A stretch of 64,000 nt of DNA from Clostridia bacterium (GCA_030526425.1 JAUNCT010000008.1:1-64000); one strand, 5' to 3'. Shown: positions 1 to 9,389, counted from the first letter of the stretch. Made by a program: numbers and translations. Notes: generated by a model not told the origin, from the letters alone.

Positions 1-25
1 GCGAGGCCTTATAGGCCGTTCCCAA

Positions 26-46
26 ACCACCCCTCTTAGGGGTGGT
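26..46. repeat. Short hairpin
   Basis: An 8-base perfect stem (ACCACCCC/GGGGTGGT) with a TCTTA loop at the left edge of the repeat island. There is no T-run, so it resembles the other palindromic units nearby rather than a terminator. Confidence 0.6.
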
Positions 47-330
47 CCTGACTTTGGGATGGGGAGAGCAGTGGCGGGCGTGACGAGTAATTCACAGATG
101 CGAAAACGACGCGGAACGGATCCTCCACTTGGAGACGAAGTCTTCTCCGAAGCGCAGCGGAGGTGTCGGCGCAAGCCGACGGCAGGGATTCGACCGTCGA
201 AGCTCATGTTTCATTACGGCGGTATGTTCGGCGATGAACCGGTAAGCTAAATTTGGACACGGAGGGGGCAGAAACCGGTCGCCGAGCTTGAGCGCAATCG
301 AATCCCCTCAGTCTCGCATATGCTCGACAG

Positions 331-355
331 CTCCCCTTGCAGTCCTCAAGGGGAG
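331..355. repeat. Palindromic repeat unit
   Basis: A 9-base perfect inverted repeat (CTCCCCTTG/CAAGGGGAG) around CAGTCCT. The sequence just before it (GTCTCGCAT.TGCTCGACAG) recurs near 1394-1413. It belongs to the mosaic. Confidence 0.65.
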
Positions 356-1125
356 CCTTACGGGCTCGCTTATTTCGCGGTGTGTTGTGACGGGCGTGAC
401 GAGTGACTTAAAGAATCGGAAACGACTTGGAGCGGAGCCTCCACTTGAGGACGCAAGGGGAGGTGTCGTTGAGCCGAAGGCGAAATGACGGAAGGGATTC
501 GACCGGAGAAACGGAAGCATCGCTGCGGTGGAAGCGTGCAGGGATGCCGGTCGGTTGGTCTGTTGCTTGCGTGCCACTCCTTCCGTCTGCTCGTATACCT
601 GAGGCATACTCGCATCCACCTCTCCGCTCTCGATGTTGCAAGCAACATCTGCCGCTTCCTAACGCCTTGCTTCGCAACGGCTTACCGCCTCTCTGAAGGA
701 GGCTTTTGGTGCGGAGCGTTTGTTGCGCTGTATTTTGGTGCTTGCGGTGGAGGACGACAATCCCTCACCGCCTACGGCGGAGCTCCCTTTACACAAGGGA
801 GCCCACGAATATTGCTTTTTGATCGGTACTCAGTAGCTGACGAGTCGAGTAGCTTTCCGCAAACCGAAACAGCTTGAATCGTTGCCGCCCTTGTGTACTT
901 CGAAGATCCTCCGCAGCGCAGCGGAGGAGTAGGGATGGCCGAGCGTGCCGAAGGCATGCGGGGCGCGGCAGCTGTTGCTTGCAACAGCGAAAGCGTGCCG
1001 AGCTTGCGAGGCGGAGGGATTGTCATCGGAGGCGCAAGTAACGGTGCGGCGGGTCGTACAACGATGTCATTCGGCAAGTCCGTCACTTGCGTGCCACTCC
1101 TTCCGTCATGTCGTGCAGGCACGCC

Positions 1126-1152
1126 ATGACACCTCCCTCTCTGAGGGAGGCT
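1126..1152. repeat. Palindromic repeat unit, copy repeated near 1721-1748
   Basis: The inverted repeat CCTCCCTC/GAGGGAGG lies in a segment duplicated about 595 bases downstream. Both copies are followed by CTTTTGGCTC. Confidence 0.65.
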
Positions 1153-1760
1153 TTTGGCTCGGCAAGCTTGTTGCGTTGTGCTTTGTTGCTTGCGGAAGGA
1201 GGCGAATCCCAACCCCTGCGTCTTCGACTACGGGGAAGACTTTGTCTCCACCGCCTACGGCGGACGCTTTCGCTGCGCAACGCCACTGTCGCGCCCCGCG
1301 TTGTTACACAACGCTCGGGCATCCCCTTGCCCGACTGCTTAAAGACGAATCCCAACCCCTGCGTCTTCGACTACGGGGAAGACTTCGTCTCCAGTCTCGC
1401 ATACGCTCGACAGCTCCCCTTGCTCGACTCCTCCGCTGCGCTTCGGAGAAGACTTCGTCTCCAAGTGGAGCTGACGGACATTGCTTTTTGTGCGGGACGC
1501 TGTGACGGGCGTGTCGAGTAATTTAAAGAAGCGAAAACGACTCTGAGCGGAGCCTCCACTTGAGGACGCAAGGGGAGGTGTCGTTGAGCCGAAGGCGAAA
1601 TGACGGAAGGGATTCGACCGGAGAAACGGAAGCATCGCTGCGGTGGAAGCGTGCAAGGATGTTGGTCGGCAAGCCCGTCACTTGCGTGTCACTCCTTCCG
1701 TCATGTCGTGCAGGCACGCCATGACACCTCCCTCTCTGAGGGAGGCTTTTGGCTCATGAG

Positions 1761-2426
1761 CCCGGCACGCTTTCCTTTGTTGCTTGCGGAAGGAGACGGA
1801 CCCCTTTTCCGGGGGATGCGGACAAGTGCCTGAAACACATCGCATGTGACGCGCATCCGTTCCCATGAAAGTTCGCGCAACCGTTCTTGCCCTTTCACCG
1901 CGCGTCGGTCGGCGGAAAACGGCGGGTTTCCGGGAGCGGTACCGGAAACGGAAGGGGCGGGGAAACAGGGGAAGGAAAGGGGAATTGCAAGTACAGAAAA
2001 CAGAACCTGCAAAAAAACGGGCGGAATATGACCGTTTGCGGTGCGGCACGCATTTTGTTTGCATCCCGGCGGGAGGAAAGCATCATACCCGAAATACAAA
2101 TTTTTTGTAAAGACCTCAACAAAATCACATATCGCCGCGCAAAGAATGCGGATGAAAAAACCGATAATATGAGAAAATGTATGAAAAATCGAAAATTCTC
2201 GGAAAAACGGGGAAATTTTTACATAGAAATCGATATAAAAATACTATGGTCGGGGAAACGCAGAACCGATATAATTGTGTCAATAACGGAGATGGACGCA
2301 AAAAGTACATATCCCCGAAACCGGGAAACATCCCGCTGAAACAATCGAAACACGGTCACATCCGCGCTGCACATCTTTGCGCATGACCGCACGGAACATC
2401 AATCGGAATATTCGGAGAAATCACAA
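1761..2426. other. Non-coding stretch before the first operon
   Basis: This part is clearly AT-richer than its surroundings, especially 2080-2300, and contains no open frame with a good ribosome site. It probably carries the promoter and leader of the catabolic operon. A TATAAT at 2270-2275 is the best -10 element. No known riboswitch was recognised. Confidence 0.5.
2247..2275 (+). promoter_or_regulatory. Possible promoter of the catabolic operon
   Basis: TATAAT at 2270-2275 matches the sigma-A -10 consensus. The -35 region around 2247-2252 (TGGTCG) is poor, so an activator, possibly the AraC protein encoded at 8510, may be needed. The implied leader is about 140 bases. Confidence 0.35.
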
Positions 2427-3461
2427 GTGAAACAACTGAAATGGAAACGGTCCGTTTTGTCGGACATCGAGGGCATCTACTGCCTGGAACTGTTCCACAC
2501 GAACAAGGGCTTCCAAGTCGTTGCGGCGGGTGAGACCCACGGCGGCGTCTGCAAGAGCATCGATTTCGCGACGCGGAACGAAGAGCAGATCTGGGACGGT
2601 CCCGGCGGCTGCATGAACGTGAGCCAGCTGAACGAAGAGGGCTCGGTCGTCGCGATCCAGAACTTCTACAAGGGCTTCCAGTCGAAGGAAGCGCAGGTCG
2701 TGCGCGCGGATAAGGTCGGCGGCGAATGGAAGACCACCGTGCTCGCGGTCATCCCCTACCTGCACCGCAGCGGCGTCGTGCACACCGAAAGCGACGGCGA
2801 CTGGATCGTCTGCTCGCAGCTGTGCACCGAGCGCAACGACGCGGCGGATTGGTCCCACCCGGGCAAGATCCTCGCGGCAAAGGTCCCGGCGTTAGGCGAA
2901 CAGATCGAATTCCGCGTTCTTCAGGAAGGCGTCACCAAGAACCACGGCTTCTGGCAGGGCAAGCTCGACGGTGAGGAGGTCACCCTCATCGGCGGCACCG
3001 AGGGTCTGTTCCGCGTCCGTCCCCCGAAGGGCGGCAAGGACTGGCAGGTCGACAAGCTGCTCGACCGTGAAGTGAGCGATGTCGCGGTCGCGGACCTCGA
3101 CGGCGACGGGGAAGACGAACTCGTCGTGTTCGACGGCTTCCACGGTGAGCTCTGCACGGTGAACAAGCGCGTCGACGGCGTTTGGACCGTCGTTTACGAA
3201 CTGCCGATGCACTTCTCCCACGCCATCTGGGCGGGCGAGCTGCTCGGGCGCAACATGTTCGCCGTCGGTTACCGCAAGGAGGACGGAAAGTTCTATGTCG
3301 TCGAGCACACGGCGGAAGGCTACAAGGCGCACCTCATCGAAGAGGGCATCGCCCCCAGCAACTGCCGCGGCTTCGTTTACGAAGGCAAGTCTTACCTCGC
3401 GGTCGCGGCGCGCGACATGGATCAGGTCGTTTTGTTCGAGCTGACCGAAGAAGAAGCATAA
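2427..3461 (+). CDS. FG-GAP/VCBS-like beta-propeller protein, cytosolic (paralog A)
   Basis: 344 aa from a GTG start; GGAG nine bases upstream supports it. No signal peptide or membrane segment is visible, unlike most FG-GAP proteins. The sequence is made of short beta-strand repeats and carries a calcium-loop-like motif, DLDGDGEDEL, near residue 220, followed by FDGFHG. It is homologous to the product of 10464-11486: both share PYLHR-GIV, DWS-PG, NHGF, D-DGDG--EL---GFHG and WAGEL in the same order. Function is unknown. Its place as first gene of a catabolic operon suggests an enzyme (isomerase, epimerase or lactonase on a propeller fold) or a sugar-acid binding protein. Confidence 0.75.
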   Translation: MKQLKWKRSVLSDIEGIYCLELFHTNKGFQVVAAGETHGGVCKSIDFATRNEEQIWDGPGGCMNVSQLNEEGSVVAIQNFYKGFQSKEAQVVRADKVGGEWKTTVLAVIPYLHRSGVVHTESDGDWIVCSQLCTERNDAADWSHPGKILAAKVPALGEQIEFRVLQEGVTKNHGFWQGKLDGEEVTLIGGTEGLFRVRPPKGGKDWQVDKLLDREVSDVAVADLDGDGEDELVVFDGFHGELCTVNKRVDGVWTVVYELPMHFSHAIWAGELLGRNMFAVGYRKEDGKFYVVEHTAEGYKAHLIEEGIAPSNCRGFVYEGKSYLAVAARDMDQVVLFELTEEEA

Positions 3462-3503
3462 CCCCGTAAAACAATTACGGACCGAGATAAAAAGGAGAAA
3501 AGA

Positions 3504-4577
3504 ATGAACGTCACCGAGATCACCAAGGACGACTGGTATCACGCCATTTTCCCGGAGTGGGGTACCTGGCTGAATGAGGAGATCGACAGCACCGTTGTGG
3601 AGCCCGGCACGTTTGCCATGTGGTGGCTCGGCTGCACCGGTATCTGGCTGAAGACCGAAAACAACACGAACATCTGCATCGACTACTGGTGCGGACGCGG
3701 CAAGTACACGCAGGATTGGTCGAAGTACCCGCCCATCCTCGCGGGCCCGGATTTCCAGCTCAACCGCATGGTCGGCGGCAAGCAGCGCTTCCCCAACACG
3801 AAGATGATCCCCTGCGTGATGGATCCCTTCGAGGTGCAGCACATCGACGCGGTGTTCGTCACCCACAGCCACCGCGACCACATCGACCCCTATGTCACGG
3901 CGGCCATCCACAACAAGTTCCCCGATGTGCCGTTCTACGGACCGAAGTTCGTCACCGACACCTGGCGCGAGTGGGGTCTCCCCGAGGAGGTCATCCACAC
4001 CGTCAAGCCCGGCGATGAGATCCAGGTCAAGGACACCACGGTCGTCGTGCTCGATTCCTTCGACCGCACCGTGTTCCTCACCGCGCCGCGCTCCGGCGAC
4101 CTGGCGGGCTACTGCCCGGACGATATGGACATCCGTTCGGTCAACTACCTCGCGAAGACGCCCGGCGGTTCCTTCTACCACAGCGGCGACTCGCACTTCT
4201 CCAACTACTACCTGCGCCACGGCAAGCAGCACCGGATCGACGTTGCGATCGCTTCCTTCGGCGAGAACCCGCCGGGTCTCACCGACAAGATGACTGCGAG
4301 CGACGTGCTGCGCATGGCGGAAAACCTCCGCTGCAAGGTCATCATCCCCGTGCACTACGAGGTGTGGAGCAACATGATGGGCGACCCGCGTGAGGTCGAC
4401 GTGCTCTACGATATGCGCAAAGACCGGCTGGACTATCAGTTCAACCCCTTCATCTGGCAGGTCGGCGGCAAGTTCACCTTCCCGAACGATGTGGGCAAGC
4501 GCCACTTCATGTTCGAGCGCGGCTTCCAGACCGCCATGGAAGAGGAACCGAACCTCTACTACAAGTCTTTCCTTTGA
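3504..4577 (+). CDS. UlaG-like metallo-beta-lactamase fold lactonase
   Basis: 357 aa, close to the length of E. coli UlaG, L-ascorbate-6-phosphate lactonase. The metal site THSHRDHID (HxHxDH) lies near residues 118-126, with further ligands plausible in YHSGDSHFSN and IIPVHYE. The UlaG-type N-terminus (W-LGCTGIWLKTENNTNICIDYW) is present. A GGAG ribosome site precedes the ATG. In ula operons the substrate is phosphorylated by a PTS on entry. No PTS is present here and the neighbouring importer is a TctCBA system, so the true substrate is probably a different, perhaps unphosphorylated, sugar lactone. Family assignment is firm; substrate is not. Confidence 0.85.
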   Translation: MNVTEITKDDWYHAIFPEWGTWLNEEIDSTVVEPGTFAMWWLGCTGIWLKTENNTNICIDYWCGRGKYTQDWSKYPPILAGPDFQLNRMVGGKQRFPNTKMIPCVMDPFEVQHIDAVFVTHSHRDHIDPYVTAAIHNKFPDVPFYGPKFVTDTWREWGLPEEVIHTVKPGDEIQVKDTTVVVLDSFDRTVFLTAPRSGDLAGYCPDDMDIRSVNYLAKTPGGSFYHSGDSHFSNYYLRHGKQHRIDVAIASFGENPPGLTDKMTASDVLRMAENLRCKVIIPVHYEVWSNMMGDPREVDVLYDMRKDRLDYQFNPFIWQVGGKFTFPNDVGKRHFMFERGFQTAMEEEPNLYYKSFL

Positions 4578-4665
4578 TCCCATCGCCCGAGGGGCGAACG
4601 AACCGGTCCACGGCTGTCAGGCACGGAACCGCATACACAAAATCATTTAAAGGAGATCGAAACAA

Positions 4666-5628
4666 ATGAAGAAACTGTTCGCACTGGTCATGGCCATCGC
4701 GATGGTGCTGACCGCGACCTCCGCTTTCGCAGCGGGCTACCCCGAGAAGGACATCACCCTGGTCAACCCCTATGAGGCGGGCGGCACCTCCGACATCCCG
4801 AGCCGCATCTTCGCCGACTACATTTCCAACAACTGCGCCAACGGTCACCTGATGAACGTCAACTGCATCGGCGGTGCGGGCGGCGCTGTCGGCGCTCAGG
4901 CCGTTATGGATTCCCCCGCGGATGGTTACACCTTCCTCGTCGCTCCCGCGGGCTTCGCGATGAAGTACGCGCAGGGCACCCTCGACTGGACCTACGAAGC
5001 GTTCGATCCGGTCTGCCTGTATGTCACCTCCGTTCTGTCCATCGTCGTCCGTGCGGATTCTCCGTACCGGACCTATCAGGATGTCGTCGACGCCGCGAAG
5101 GCGAACCCCGGCACCGTGAAGATGGGCATCGCCACCGGCGGTCTGCCGCAGTTCTCCGTCTACGCGATGGAAGCACACGACGGCATCAAGTTCCAGACCA
5201 TCGACATCGGCGGTAACACCGTCAAGTCCGCTGAGCTCCTCGCGGGCCGCGTCGACGTCATGATCGATGCAGTCGGCGGCGTTCAGGAATACGTCAAGTC
5301 CGGCGACTTCCGTATCCTCACCGTCTTCTCCGCAGAGCGTCTGCCCTCCTTCCCCGAAGTTCCCACCATGCTCGAAGCCGGCTTCACCAGCGACGAAATG
5401 TCCGTTATGAACCAGGTCTTCGGCGTTTGGGCGCCCAAGGGCACGCCCGCTGAGGCGATCGCAGCCGTTTCCAAGATGTTCGGTGCGGCCGCTGCGGATG
5501 CAGGCGTCGTCGAGCAGCTCGGTGCGAAGAACTACACCGCGACCTACATGGATACCCCGGAATACACCGAGTACCTCGCCGCGATGTACACCAACTTCGT
5601 CAACTTCGCCAACGAGTTCATGAAATAA
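4666..5628 (+). CDS. tctC: Tripartite tricarboxylate transporter substrate-binding protein (TctC family)
   Basis: 320 aa. The N-terminus has a lysine start and hydrophobic core ending in ATSAFA, a good signal peptide with cleavage before AGYPEKD. The mature start (ITLVNPYEAGGTSD) is the usual TctC opening that lines the ligand pocket, and the length is normal. It captures a carboxylate, often a di- or tricarboxylate or sugar acid, outside the membrane for the TctAB channel encoded next. AAGGAGATCG lies upstream of the ATG. A very stable hairpin at 5642-5668 separates it from tctB. Confidence 0.93.
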   Translation: MKKLFALVMAIAMVLTATSAFAAGYPEKDITLVNPYEAGGTSDIPSRIFADYISNNCANGHLMNVNCIGGAGGAVGAQAVMDSPADGYTFLVAPAGFAMKYAQGTLDWTYEAFDPVCLYVTSVLSIVVRADSPYRTYQDVVDAAKANPGTVKMGIATGGLPQFSVYAMEAHDGIKFQTIDIGGNTVKSAELLAGRVDVMIDAVGGVQEYVKSGDFRILTVFSAERLPSFPEVPTMLEAGFTSDEMSVMNQVFGVWAPKGTPAEAIAAVSKMFGAAAADAGVVEQLGAKNYTATYMDTPEYTEYLAAMYTNFVNFANEFMK

Positions 5629-5641
5629 GTTCCGGTGACGG

Positions 5642-5668
5642 TCCCGCGGGGGAAACGCCCCCGCGGGA
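5642..5668 (+). promoter_or_regulatory. Hairpin between tctC and tctB
   Basis: An 11-base perfect stem (TCCCGCGGGGG/CCCCCGCGGGA) with a 5-base loop just after the tctC stop and no T-run. Such hairpins often stabilise the upstream message or reduce downstream expression, giving more binding protein than permease. The second tct operon has a comparable hairpin in the same place. Confidence 0.6.
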
Positions 5669-5732
5669 TACCCGCCTGACAGCTGCGGATCTCTGTCCGT
5701 ACTCAAGTCACCGTCCGAACAAAGCAAACCGC

Positions 5733-5749
5733 TCCGCCCGCCGGGCGGA
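5733..5749 (+). promoter_or_regulatory. Second short hairpin before tctB
   Basis: A 7-base stem (TCCGCCC/GGGCGGA) with a GCC loop, about 30 bases before the tctB start. It may affect mRNA stability or translation of tctB. Confidence 0.4.
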
Positions 5750-5778
5750 ACGGCACACTACTTTCGAGGAGAGAATAC

Positions 5779-6258
5779 ATGGGAGAAATCTTTTTTCTGG
5801 TCTTTTTGATGGCCGTTTGCGGACTCGGCTTCAACGAGTCCTTCTCTTGGAGGATTCTGAAATCGGATACCTCCGGCGGCGCCGCGTTCTGGCCCCGCAT
5901 CATCCTGGTCGCGCTGTTCGTCTGCTGCGCGATCCGTCTCATCACCGTGCTCATGGAGAAGAAGGACGAGCGCAAGAAGTTCGTCTTCCTCGACCTGTTC
6001 TACGGGCACCGCGGGGCGTTCCTTCTGAGCCTCGTGCTGTACTACATCGGCATCAAGTACCTCGGTTACCTGATCGCCACGGTCGTGTATCTGAACATCA
6101 TCGTCAACGTGATGTATAAATTCACCACGGGCAGCTTCGGCACGGCGAAGAACATCATCGTCCGTTTCGTCTGCCTGACCGCCGCGTCCTTCGCTGTGTA
6201 CTACTTCTTCGGTCAAGTGCTGCACATCATGGTCCCCGCGGGCATTTTCGGAATCTGA
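5779..6258 (+). CDS. tctB: Tripartite tricarboxylate transporter small membrane subunit (TctB family)
   Basis: 159 aa with about four hydrophobic segments, the usual size and layout for TctB. It follows tctC and is 11 bases before tctA, in standard order. GAGGAGAGAATAC supplies a ribosome site. It is the small, poorly conserved membrane partner of the TctA channel. Assignment rests on topology, length and context more than on motifs. Confidence 0.88.
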   Translation: MGEIFFLVFLMAVCGLGFNESFSWRILKSDTSGGAAFWPRIILVALFVCCAIRLITVLMEKKDERKKFVFLDLFYGHRGAFLLSLVLYYIGIKYLGYLIATVVYLNIIVNVMYKFTTGSFGTAKNIIVRFVCLTAASFAVYYFFGQVLHIMVPAGIFGI

Positions 6259-6269
6259 GGAGGTAAACG

Positions 6270-7802
6270 ATGCAAGATTTTCTGACTGCTGCCGTTTCGA
6301 TCCTGACGCCCGAGGTCCTCGCGCTGATCTTCGCGGGTACCTTCGTCGGTATCATCTTCGGTGCGATCCCGGGTCTCAACACCCCCATCGCGGTCGCGCT
6401 GCTGCTCCCCTTCGCGTATAAGCTCGAAACCATCCCCGCCGTGGCGCTGCTGCTCGGCGTTTACATGGGCGGTATCTCCGGCGGTCTCGTTTCGGCGATC
6501 CTGCTGCGCATCCCCGGCACCGCCGCCGCCATCGCGACGACCTTCGACGGTTACCCCATGACCCGTAGGGGCAAGGCCGCCGAGGCGCTCGCCATCGGTA
6601 CCTTCGGCTCCTTCCTCGGCGGCGCGTTCTCCGCGATCGTGCTCGCCTTCCTCGCGAAGCCCCTCACCCAGATCGCGCTGAAGTTCAGCCCCTGGGATTA
6701 CTTCGGTCTCATGCTCTTCGCGCTGTCGCTCGTTTCCGTGCTCGTCGGCAAGAACGTGCTCAAGGGCTACATGAGCATGCTGATCGGTCTGCTCATCTCC
6801 TGCATGGGTCTTTCCGCCATCGACGCGATGGCGAAGCGCTTCACCATGGGCATGCCCCAGCTGCAGGGCGGCATCTCGATGGTCATCCTCATCATCGGCA
6901 TCTACGCCATCCCGGAGATCCTCTCCGCGGCGGGCAAGCTGAATGAAGACACCACCACCGCCGAATTCGAGAAGAAGCGTTTCTACGTCCCCTCCAAGGA
7001 GAACCGCGGTCCCCGTTACTGGTGGCTGTGGCTCCAGTCCAGCATCATCGGCACGTTCATCGGCATCCTGCCGGGTCTCGGCAGCTCCACCGGCGCGATG
7101 CTCTCCTACTCCGCGGCGCAGAAGACCGTGAAGAGCGAGGTCGGCTACGGCAACGGCTGCGCCGAAGGCATCTACGCCTCCGAGGTCGCGAACAACGCGG
7201 TCACCGGCGGCGCGCTCATCCCCATGCTGAGCCTCGGCATCCCGGGTGACTCCGTCACCGCGGTCATCATGGCGGCGCTCATCCTCAAGGGCGTTCAGGT
7301 CGGTCCGCTGCTCTTCGTGACCAACGCGCCCCTCATCTACCAGATCGTTCTGGCGACCTTCTTCGCGAACCTCGCCATGTTCATCATCCAGAGCCTCGGC
7401 ATCCCGCTGTTCGCGAAGATCGTCAAGGTCCCGCGGTACATCCTGCTGCCGCTGATCGTGATGTGCATCGCCATCGGCTGCGTGTCCGTCAACAACCGCC
7501 TGTTCGACTTCGCGGTCGTGCTCGTGCTCGGTATCCTCGGCTACACGCTCGAAAAGAACGGCTACCCGCTGCCGCCGCTGCTCCTCGGCTTCATCCTCGG
7601 CAAGGATATGGAAACGTACCTCCGCCGCAGCCTGATGACCCACGGCACCTTCGGCGCCTGCATGTCGAACTTCAGCGTCGGCACCGTGCTCGTCGTGGTC
7701 GCCGCGCTCATCACCGTCGCCGCGCTCGTGATGAAGAACGAAGTCATCGCGAACAAGCTCTTCCCCAAGCGCGCGGCCAAGAAAGCCGCACAGGGTAAAT
7801 AA
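6270..7802 (+). CDS. tctA: Tripartite tricarboxylate transporter large membrane subunit (TctA family)
   Basis: 510 aa, full length, with about ten to twelve membrane segments. It carries the family glycine/proline signatures: GAIPGLNTPIAVALLLPF near residue 31, GILPGLGSSTGAMLSY near 265 and PMLSLGIPGDSVTAVI near 315. It forms the ion-coupled pore that takes ligand from TctC. AGGAGGTAAACG precedes the ATG. The epimerase gene starts three bases after its stop, so the two are almost certainly co-translated. Confidence 0.95.
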   Translation: MQDFLTAAVSILTPEVLALIFAGTFVGIIFGAIPGLNTPIAVALLLPFAYKLETIPAVALLLGVYMGGISGGLVSAILLRIPGTAAAIATTFDGYPMTRRGKAAEALAIGTFGSFLGGAFSAIVLAFLAKPLTQIALKFSPWDYFGLMLFALSLVSVLVGKNVLKGYMSMLIGLLISCMGLSAIDAMAKRFTMGMPQLQGGISMVILIIGIYAIPEILSAAGKLNEDTTTAEFEKKRFYVPSKENRGPRYWWLWLQSSIIGTFIGILPGLGSSTGAMLSYSAAQKTVKSEVGYGNGCAEGIYASEVANNAVTGGALIPMLSLGIPGDSVTAVIMAALILKGVQVGPLLFVTNAPLIYQIVLATFFANLAMFIIQSLGIPLFAKIVKVPRYILLPLIVMCIAIGCVSVNNRLFDFAVVLVLGILGYTLEKNGYPLPPLLLGFILGKDMETYLRRSLMTHGTFGACMSNFSVGTVLVVVAALITVAALVMKNEVIANKLFPKRAAKKAAQGK

Positions 7803-7805
7803 GCT

Positions 7806-8477
7806 ATGAAGAACCGTCCGGAATTCGCTCCCTCGCTCATCTGCATGGACCTGCTCCGTGCGGGTGCGCAGGCGGAGGTCATCAACGAAAGGGCCCAATG
7901 GTTCCACGCGGACCTGATGGACCTCGACTTTGTGGACAATGCGGGTCTGGGCATCCCCTTCGTGAAAGCGGTGGCGACCGTGGCGAAACGCCCGGTCGAC
8001 TGCCACCTCATGGTCCGTCAGCTCGACCGCTGGCTGCCCCGCGCGGCCATGGCGGGCGCAACGATGCTCACGCCCCACATCGAGGTGACGGGGGAGAAGA
8101 CCCCCGAGGTCCTCAACAAGATCGCGGCGCTCGGCTGCAAGGCGGGTCTCGCCATCAGCCCCGAAACGCCCGTGGGCGCGCTCGTGCCGTATCTCGACCG
8201 GGTCGAGAAGGTCACGGTCATGACCATCCGCCCCGGGTTCCCCGGCGCGCCGTTCCTTTGGGAAACGGTCGAAAAGATCCGCGAGCTCCGCGCGATGCGC
8301 GACGGGCGCCGCCTCGGTTTCCAGATCGAGATGGACGGATCCCTTTCGGAGGAAAACTTCAGCGCCCTGCGGGAAGCCGGCTGCGACGTGTTCGTCGCCG
8401 GCGCGGCGGCACTCTTCGCAAGAGACGACGACCTCGCGAAGGCGTTCGACAAAATGGAGGCCGCGTTCGGGCTTTGA
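7806..8477 (+). CDS. Ribulose-phosphate 3-epimerase family enzyme (AlsE-like)
   Basis: 223 aa TIM barrel. All four expected metal/acid positions are visible: FHADLMD (His, Asp), DCHLMV (His) and EMDGSLS (Asp), plus the phosphate-loop region IRPGFPGAPF and VAGAAALF. The variant motifs (ADLMDLDF, EMDGSL rather than VDGG) are closer to D-allulose-6-phosphate 3-epimerase and its relatives than to housekeeping Rpe. It probably interconverts ketose phosphates or a related ketose at C3. No sugar kinase is encoded in this block, so either one is supplied elsewhere or the substrate is unphosphorylated. Confidence 0.8.
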   Translation: MKNRPEFAPSLICMDLLRAGAQAEVINERAQWFHADLMDLDFVDNAGLGIPFVKAVATVAKRPVDCHLMVRQLDRWLPRAAMAGATMLTPHIEVTGEKTPEVLNKIAALGCKAGLAISPETPVGALVPYLDRVEKVTVMTIRPGFPGAPFLWETVEKIRELRAMRDGRRLGFQIEMDGSLSEENFSALREAGCDVFVAGAAALFARDDDLAKAFDKMEAAFGL

Positions 8478-8509
8478 TCACGGCAAAAGGAAAGGACGGT
8501 GGAGACCGC

Positions 8510-9316
8510 ATGCAAACCAAGATCATGACGGAGTTCAAATACGCCGACGTGGCGGGCCGCAGTTCCCACTTCCACAACTCGTACGAGGTCATGTACGTCG
8601 TCGGAGGACGCGCGACGATCACCGTCGGCGCCAACGTGTACAAGGTCGGCCCCGGGAAGCTGTTGTTCTTTTCGAACCTCGAGGAGCACCAAACGGACAT
8701 CACCGAAGCGCCGTTCTGCCGCTACTTCGTCAAGCTCGACCCCGCGCAGCTCAACCGCCGCCTCGGCGATATCTGGCAGCTGTCGGTGTTCAAAAACCGC
8801 TCGGAAGGTTTCATCCACTGGGTGGACCTTGCGGAGTATCACAAGACCGTGACCGAGCTGTTCCGCATGCTCGGTGAGGAATACGGCAAGGACGACGCCT
8901 ACACGGACGAGATCGTCGTTTCGGTGATCCGCCACCTGCTCGCCCTCTGCAGCCGCGTCGCCCCGGAGCGCTTCGCGTTCTCGGGCAGCGAGGAGCTCCA
9001 AAGCCTCGCCAAGGTCCAGCTGTGGATCGAACAGCACTTCACCGAAGACGTGAAGATCCACGAGATCACGGACAAGCTGCTGCTGAACCCCGCACAGCTC
9101 TCGCGCGCGTTCAAAAAGGCGACGGGCTACACGCCGAAACAGTACATGATGCTCAACCGCGTGGCGCGGGCGAAGGAACTGCTCATCCACACCGACCGCA
9201 GCGTGAACGACATCGGCACGAGCTCCGGCTTTCAGGACACCTCGAACTTCATCCGGTACTTCAAACAGGAAGAGGGCGTGACGCCCAACGAGTACCGGCG
9301 CATCAACAAACTGTAA
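8510..9316 (+). CDS. AraC family transcriptional regulator
   Basis: 268 aa. The ATG at 8510 is chosen because GGTGGAG lies just upstream and the protein then starts at the cupin. The N-terminal sensor domain has the cupin-like SHFHNSYEVMYVVGG and KVGPGKLLFF. The C-terminal pair of helix-turn-helix motifs occupies roughly residues 165-265, ending in the family signature GFQDTSNFIRYFKQEEGVTPNEYR. It sits inside the catabolic block and is the likely ligand-responsive regulator of the operon. Confidence 0.9.
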   Translation: MQTKIMTEFKYADVAGRSSHFHNSYEVMYVVGGRATITVGANVYKVGPGKLLFFSNLEEHQTDITEAPFCRYFVKLDPAQLNRRLGDIWQLSVFKNRSEGFIHWVDLAEYHKTVTELFRMLGEEYGKDDAYTDEIVVSVIRHLLALCSRVAPERFAFSGSEELQSLAKVQLWIEQHFTEDVKIHEITDKLLLNPAQLSRAFKKATGYTPKQYMMLNRVARAKELLIHTDRSVNDIGTSSGFQDTSNFIRYFKQEEGVTPNEYRRINKL

Positions 9317-9389
9317 GACTCCGGCCACCGCGGTTCCGCGGCGCCGAATCTCATAAACCCAACATGATTTCAATCGGAGGAATCGAACA

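Larger units (their letters stand above)
1..1760. repeat. Mosaic intergenic repeat island
   Basis: No convincing gene; the open frames here are short and built from repeats. A module starting CGGGCGTG(A/T)CGAGT occurs at 75, 391 and 1506. Copies 391-588 and 1506-1703 align without gaps at a constant offset of 1115 bases and are nearly identical. Segments 1073-1160 and 1668-1755 are near-identical, as are 1203-1251 and 1346-1394. A perfect 40-base inverted repeat joins 124-163 to 1430-1469. Many units end in short palindromes such as CTCCCCTTG/CAAGGGGAG and CCTCCCTC/GAGGGAGG. This looks like a cluster of dispersed non-coding repeats rather than a degraded gene. Function unknown. Confidence 0.8.

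Noticed and set aside
1-1760. CRISPR array
   Set aside because: Repeat lengths and spacings are irregular, repeats are nested and inverted, and no cas gene is present.
59-1833. Small open frames in the repeat island
   Set aside because: They follow the repeat modules, lack good ribosome sites, and their translations are low-complexity and repeated in several frames.
3504-8477. A classical ula (ascorbate) operon
   Set aside because: There are no UlaABC PTS components, UlaD decarboxylase or UlaE/UlaF. Only the lactonase family matches.
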